Assembly (NCBI GenBank): GCA_002508545.1
Contig: DAVH01000056.1
Coordinates: forward strand, 1-9,245
DNA from: Methanomassiliicoccus sp. UBA6
GTDB taxonomy: Archaea > Thermoplasmatota > Thermoplasmata > Methanomassiliicoccales > Methanomassiliicoccaceae
Direction: 5' to 3'
Length of the DNA stretch: 9,245 bases
The notes beneath the pieces are model-generated. The model ran no database searches and was not told the origin of the DNA. It saw only the letters and a program-made list of their open reading frames with translations. Both the position numbers and the translations under genes were made by a program. The stretch's first letter is position 1, and each line of letters opens with the position of its first letter. This document shows, piece after piece, positions 5,556 to 9,245 of this stretch.

Positions 5556-6551
5556 ATGCAGGACTGGAAGCGGCAGATACCGACCATCATGACAGCCCAG
5601 GAGCTCCTGGACCGGGCCTTCGCCCGAGCTTCCCGGGTGGAGGTCAGCGGGGCGGCCGCGTTCGATACGGTCAAGAAGACCAACATCGGCAAGATAACCG
5701 CCATCGGCGACATGACCACCACCACGCTGCTCAAGTACGTCCGCTCCTTCCCCCGGATGGAGAAGGAGGACGAGTTCTACTCCCAGCTGATCGACGTGCT
5801 CATCGGCCACGAGAAGCTCAAGAAGGCGCTGGCGAACCTGTCGTGGTGCGCCGAGAAGTGCTCCGACCTCCAGCGCAAGTACCTGCTCAAGGTGCGCCGG
5901 GCCCCCAACATCGACGAGGTGGCCAAGGCGACCAAGGAGTTCTACGGAAGGTTCTCGTCGGTCATCAACCGGATCGATCCGGACCTCATGTTCTGCCAGA
6001 AGGCGAGGGACCAGCTTAGGCACTTGCCTGCCGTCGATACCGCCGTGCAGACGGTGGTTATCGCCGGCTACCCCAACGTGGGAAAGAGCCAGCTGGTGGA
6101 GCGCATCTCCTCGGCGAAGCCGGCCGTCGCCCCCTACCCCTTCACCACCAAGGGCGTGATCATCGGCCATCTCAAGAGCGGCTGGCGGACCTACCAGGTG
6201 ATCGACACCCCCGGGCTCCTCGACCGGGAGCTGGAGAAGAGGAACGCCATCGAGCTGCAGGCCATCCTGGCGCTGAGGTACCTCGCGGACGTGATCGTCT
6301 TCCTCATCGATCCCTCGGAGACCTGCGGGTACACGCTCGAGAGGCAGCTCGCCCTGCTGGAGTCGGTCAAGAGCAACTTCCCCGACATCCCGATGATCGA
6401 GGTGGACAGCAAGGCCGACCTGGAGGGCAGGTTCACCGGACGGCCCCGGATCTCGGCGCTGACCGGCGAGGGGGTGGACGACCTGGTGGCCAGGATCGAG
6501 GAGGTCCTCAAGGCGCAGCGGGTCAACGACCTGGACAAGCTGCCGACGTAG
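5556..6551 (+). CDS. nog1: Nog1-type GTPase, large ribosomal subunit assembly
   Basis: A 331-residue GTPase of the OBG/Nog1 class, in archaea and eukaryotes linked to maturation of the large ribosomal subunit. Residues 1-155 form the Nog1 N-terminal helical bundle, including ITAIGDMTTTTLLKYVRSFP (47-66) and a WCAEKCSDLQRKYL helix. The G domain follows: P-loop GYPNVGKS (171-178), switch region YPFTTKG (194-200), DTPG (217-220), DPSETCGYTLERQ (252-264), which is characteristic of Nog1, and a SALTGEG G5 loop (300-306). The G4 motif is SKAD (285-288) instead of the common NKxD; Ser or Thr at the first position is known but may weaken guanine binding. At 331 residues it matches archaeal Nog1 and lacks the long C-terminal extension of the eukaryotic protein. 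The ATG is 27 nt from box A and probably leaderless. The polC gene follows 114 bp downstream with its own promoter. Confidence 0.95.
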   Translation: MQDWKRQIPTIMTAQELLDRAFARASRVEVSGAAAFDTVKKTNIGKITAIGDMTTTTLLKYVRSFPRMEKEDEFYSQLIDVLIGHEKLKKALANLSWCAEKCSDLQRKYLLKVRRAPNIDEVAKATKEFYGRFSSVINRIDPDLMFCQKARDQLRHLPAVDTAVQTVVIAGYPNVGKSQLVERISSAKPAVAPYPFTTKGVIIGHLKSGWRTYQVIDTPGLLDRELEKRNAIELQAILALRYLADVIVFLIDPSETCGYTLERQLALLESVKSNFPDIPMIEVDSKADLEGRFTGRPRISALTGEGVDDLVARIEEVLKAQRVNDLDKLPT

Positions 6552-6552
6552 G

Positions 6553-6600
6553 GTGAAGATTCGCCGCTCCCGCCACTTCAAGCGAACCATTTATCTTCAC
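6553..6600 (+). repeat. Nested inverted repeats between nog1 and polC
   Basis: GTGAAGAT (6553-6560), two bases after the nog1 stop codon, is the exact inverse complement of ATCTTCAC (6593-6600). Nested within is TTCGC (6560-6564) paired with GCGAA (6582-6586). As RNA this would give an interrupted hairpin with a 17-nt loop and a 6-nt bulge. The 3' outer arm overlaps the polC box A (TTTATC, 6590-6595). It could act in processing of the nog1 message or as a DNA site over the polC promoter; there is no T-run typical of archaeal termination right after it. Confidence 0.4.
6590..6595 (+). promoter_or_regulatory. Box A (TATA) of the polC gene
   Basis: ACCATTTATCTTC contains TTTATC, the same core seen before aSelBL. 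It predicts transcription starting near 6618, leaving a leader of about 48 nt before the chosen GTG start, unlike the leaderless genes around it. Confidence 0.5.
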
Positions 6601-6609
6601 GTCCTCGCT

Positions 6610-6651
6610 ATGGCCGATGGCCGGCGTAGCGTGCCGGCGGAAGGCGGGTGA
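6610..6651 (+). other. Possible 13-codon upstream ORF in the polC leader
   Basis: An ATG at 6610 opens a 13-residue frame (MADGRRSVPAEGG) that ends in TGA at 6649-6651, overlapping the alternative polC start GTG 6648. It begins a few bases before the transcription start predicted from box A, so it may not be in the message. No ribosome binding site precedes it. It is most likely chance, but it affects which polC start is used. Confidence 0.15.
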
Positions 6652-6665
6652 GAAGGACGGCTGGA

Positions 6666-9245
6666 GTGGCGTGCAGCAAGGCCATGGAGGACTACTTCAA
6701 GAGCCTGTTCGCCGAAACGGACAAGTGCTACGGCATCGCCCGGAGGGCGCGCTCCAGGGGCCTGGACCCGGAGGTCTTCGTCGAGATACCGAGGGCCGAG
6801 GACCTGGCCTCGAGGTGCGAGAAGCTGCTGGAGGACTGGCACGTAGAGGGGGTCGCGGAGCGCATCCGCGAACTGTCCAAGAACCACAACCGTGAGGAGG
6901 TCTCTCTGCTCGTGGCCAAGGAGATGGCGACGCAACCGGCCAAGAGCCGGGAGGAGTCGATAGACCGCGCGGTGCGGGTCGGCCTCGCCGTGCTCACCGA
7001 AGGCATCCTGGTCGCCCCCCTGGAAGGGATCGCCGGATGCAAGATCGGCCGCAACGCCGACGGGAGCGAGTACCTGTCGATCTCCTTCGCCGGGCCCATC
7101 CGAGCCGCGGGAGGAACGGGCCAGGCGCTCAGCGTGCTCATCGGGGACGTCGTCCGCCGGGAGCTGGGGATCGGGAAGTACATCCCCACCGAGGGCGAGG
7201 TCCAGCGGTTCATGGAGGAGATCCCGCTGTACAAGCAGTGCCAGCACCTGCAGTACGCCCCGGGGAACGAGGAGATAGAGATCATCACCAGGAGCTGCCC
7301 GGTGTGTGTTGACGGCGAGGGCACCGAGGAGATGGAGATCTCCGGCTTCAGGGACCTGCCGCGCATCGAGACCAACCGCGTCCGGGGCGGCGCATGCCTG
7401 GTCATATCGGAGGGCATGTGCCTCAAGGCCCCCAAGATCCAGAAGCACGTCAAGAAGCTGGGGATCGACGGCTGGGAGTTCATCGACGAGTACCTGGAGT
7501 GGAAGAAGCGCCACGACAAGGGCGACGACAAGTCGGCCAAGAAGATCGTGCCGGACTCGAAATTCCTCAAGGACATGGTCGCAGGCCGGCCAGTCATCTG
7601 CCATCCCTCTAGGGTGGGCGGCTTCCGGCTGCGGTACGGGCGGGGGCGCACGACCGGCCTTGCGGCGCTGGCGATCAACCCGGCCACCATGTTCGCCCTC
7701 GACGATTTCCTGGCGGTCGGCACCCAGATCAAGATCGAGCGCCCCGGTAAGGCGGGAGCGGTCACTCCCTGCGACACCATCGAAGGCCCCATCCTGCTGC
7801 TGAAGAACGGGGACCTGGTGCAGGCGAACACGGTCAAGGACGCCAAGAGGTACCGCCCGGAGATAGCCGAGATCGTCGATCTGGGCGAGGTCCTGCTGCC
7901 CTACGGGGAGTTCATGGAGAACAACCACATCCTCGCGCCGGCCGGGTACGTTCTGGAGTGGTACAAGGCCGAGCTCAGGTCCAAGACGGCGGAGCTGCCC
8001 GCCGACTGGCAGGAGCCGAGCTACGAGCGGGCCAAGGAGATCGCGCGCCAGTTCGGGATGCCCCTCCACCCGAGGTTCAACCTGTTCTGGTACGATCTGC
8101 CGCTGGACGAGCTGGCAGCGCTGCGGGCGCACGTGCTCTCCACCGGCTCATGGAAGGAGAATGCCCTCCACGTCAAGAGGGAACCGGCGACCAAGCGGAC
8201 CCTGGAGACGCTGGGCGCGCTCCACCAGGTGGAGGGGCAGGAAGTGATCATCGAGTTCTACGCGCTTCCCCTGCTGGAGGGCCTCGGGCTCGGGCTCGAG
8301 GGCGGCCGCATCATCGAGCGTGCGCCGCTGGCGGACCCCGGGGAGCAGCCGGACGAGGTGTTCTCCTCTCCCACCCTGAGGGCGGTGTCCAGGGCCATGG
8401 GCATCGAGGTGCGGCCCCGCGCGGTCACCCGCATCGGGTCCCGGATGGCAAGGCCGGAGAAGGCCAAGGAGCGGAAGATGAAGCCCCCGCCCCACGCGCT
8501 GTTCCCCTTGGGCCAGAGCGGCGGCATGCAGCGGCTGTTCTCCACCGCCGCGAACGAGTCGCGGGTGGAGGCGGAGATGGGCCTGCGCCAGTGCCCAGAG
8601 TGCGGCAAGAACACCTTCCTCTGCTCCTGCGCGGAGTGCGGCGCCCACACCTTCACCGTGAACCGCCCGACGACGCAGCGCATAGACCTGAACAAGCTCA
8701 TGGAGAGCGCCATGGCCCGGATGGGCGTGGCCGTGGCCCCGGAGATCAAGGGCGTGCAGGGAATGATCTCCAAGAACAAGACGCCCGAGGCGTTGGAGAA
8801 GGGGTTGCTCCGCGCGGTGCATGACATCTACGTGTTCAAGGACGGCACCATCCGGTTCGACATGACCGACGTGCCGGTGACCCACTTCCGGCCGCGGGAG
8901 ATCGGGCTCAGCGTGGAGAAGGCCCGCGAGCTCGGGTACGTCCGGGACGCCCACGGCGCCGAGCTGACCTCGCCGGAGCAGGTCTGCGAGCTCCGGGTGC
9001 AGGACATCATACCCTCGGAGTCGTGCGGCGACTACCTGATCAAGGTCGCGGACTTCGTCGACGACCTGCTGGAGAAGCACTACGGGCTGTCAAGGTTCTA
9101 CAACGCCCGGAACCGCAGCGACCTCATCGGCCACCTGACCATCGGGCTGGCGCCGCACACGTCGGGCGGAATATTGTGCCGCATCATCGGGTACACCAAG
9201 ACCAACGTCGGCTACGGTCACCCGTTCTTCCACGCGGCCAAGCGC
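6666..9245 (+). CDS. polC: DNA polymerase D large subunit DP2, 3' end off the right edge
   Basis: The first 860 codons of the catalytic subunit of the archaeal replicative polymerase PolD, which works with the exonuclease subunit DP1. Recognisable parts in order are MEDYFKSL (7-14), GLDPEVFVEIPRAEDLA (33-49), ISFAGPIRAAGGTGQALSVLIGD (start about residue 139), the RVGGFRLRYGRGRTTG region near 316-331, a zinc module with Cys643, Cys646, Cys653, Cys655 and Cys658, the VRDAHG segment, DIIPSESCGDYL, and SGGILCRIIGYT leading to GYGHPFFHAAKR at the edge. In the family the catalytic NCDGDED motif comes directly after this, so the active site lies outside the window. No intein is present in the visible part. 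An in-frame stop at 6627-6629 limits the start to GTG 6648, GTG 6666 or ATG 6684. I prefer GTG 6666, giving (M)ACSKAMEDYF, which resembles DP2 N-termini, with AAGG nine bases upstream. Confidence 0.95.
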   Translation, partial: MACSKAMEDYFKSLFAETDKCYGIARRARSRGLDPEVFVEIPRAEDLASRCEKLLEDWHVEGVAERIRELSKNHNREEVSLLVAKEMATQPAKSREESIDRAVRVGLAVLTEGILVAPLEGIAGCKIGRNADGSEYLSISFAGPIRAAGGTGQALSVLIGDVVRRELGIGKYIPTEGEVQRFMEEIPLYKQCQHLQYAPGNEEIEIITRSCPVCVDGEGTEEMEISGFRDLPRIETNRVRGGACLVISEGMCLKAPKIQKHVKKLGIDGWEFIDEYLEWKKRHDKGDDKSAKKIVPDSKFLKDMVAGRPVICHPSRVGGFRLRYGRGRTTGLAALAINPATMFALDDFLAVGTQIKIERPGKAGAVTPCDTIEGPILLLKNGDLVQANTVKDAKRYRPEIAEIVDLGEVLLPYGEFMENNHILAPAGYVLEWYKAELRSKTAELPADWQEPSYERAKEIARQFGMPLHPRFNLFWYDLPLDELAALRAHVLSTGSWKENALHVKREPATKRTLETLGALHQVEGQEVIIEFYALPLLEGLGLGLEGGRIIERAPLADPGEQPDEVFSSPTLRAVSRAMGIEVRPRAVTRIGSRMARPEKAKERKMKPPPHALFPLGQSGGMQRLFSTAANESRVEAEMGLRQCPECGKNTFLCSCAECGAHTFTVNRPTTQRIDLNKLMESAMARMGVAVAPEIKGVQGMISKNKTPEALEKGLLRAVHDIYVFKDGTIRFDMTDVPVTHFRPREIGLSVEKARELGYVRDAHGAELTSPEQVCELRVQDIIPSESCGDYLIKVADFVDDLLEKHYGLSRFYNARNRSDLIGHLTIGLAPHTSGGILCRIIGYTKTNVGYGHPFFHAAKR

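Noticed and set aside
5544..6590. 348-codon minus-strand open frame
   Set aside because: Antisense to nog1, which has complete G motifs; composition (rich in Leu, Val, Asp, His, Gly) is that of a reverse-frame shadow.
6617..6895. 92-codon plus-strand frame beginning at the predicted polC transcription start
   Set aside because: It mostly overlaps polC in another frame and its product is low-complexity; the ATG falling at the predicted 5' end is noted but not enough to call a gene.
6597..8132. 511- and 372-codon minus-strand open frames over polC
   Set aside because: Both are antisense to DP2, whose plus-strand frame is family-like throughout; no start signal or domain is visible in the reverse frames.
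1..9245. Mobile element, CRISPR, defence island or prophage
   Set aside because: No transposase, integrase, long direct or terminal repeats, spacer array or tRNA attachment site could be seen; gene content is mostly core or common accessory.

Overview
The window reads as a stretch of a high-GC euryarchaeal chromosome. The archaeal signs are the large subunit of the D-family DNA polymerase (DP2), an archaeal Nog1-type ribosome-assembly GTPase, an archaeal SelB-like protein (aSelBL), an archaeal-type Fe/Mn superoxide dismutase and an Lrp/AsnC regulator. Several genes also have a box A (TATA-like) element about 26-31 nt before the start codon and no ribosome binding site, as expected for leaderless archaeal transcripts. 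The combination of aSelBL, a MEDS-domain protein and high GC suits the Thermoplasmata, possibly Methanomassiliicoccales. That placement is inference; no rRNA or methanogenesis gene is present to fix it.

Layout. (1) 1-2790 is a minus-strand block: a 14-helix MFS exporter of the DHA2 type, then aSelBL with its own promoter, then a small Cys-motif protein that runs off the left edge. (2) A 158-bp divergent region separates the exporter from a plus-strand pair, superoxide dismutase followed by a stand-alone MEDS sensory protein. (3) An Lrp/AsnC regulator and, upstream of it, a ModE-like HTH-Nudix fusion lie on the minus strand. The Lrp gene overlaps the 3' end of the MEDS gene tail to tail by 6 bp. 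(4) On the plus strand follow nog1 and the first 860 codons of polC (DP2). The window stops just before the expected polymerase active-site motif.

Functionally this is a mix of core information processing (Nog1, DP2), oxidative-stress defence with a probable sensor partner (SOD and MEDS), efflux, and two small regulators. The most unusual gene is aSelBL: it keeps EF-Tu-like tRNA/ribosome-binding domains, but all GTPase motifs are lost and the SelB C-terminal SECIS-reading domain is absent. The ModE-Nudix fusion is second. I saw no insertion sequence, CRISPR array, tRNA, rRNA or integrase, and every gene with both ends in the window appears intact. Gaps between genes are all under 300 bp.
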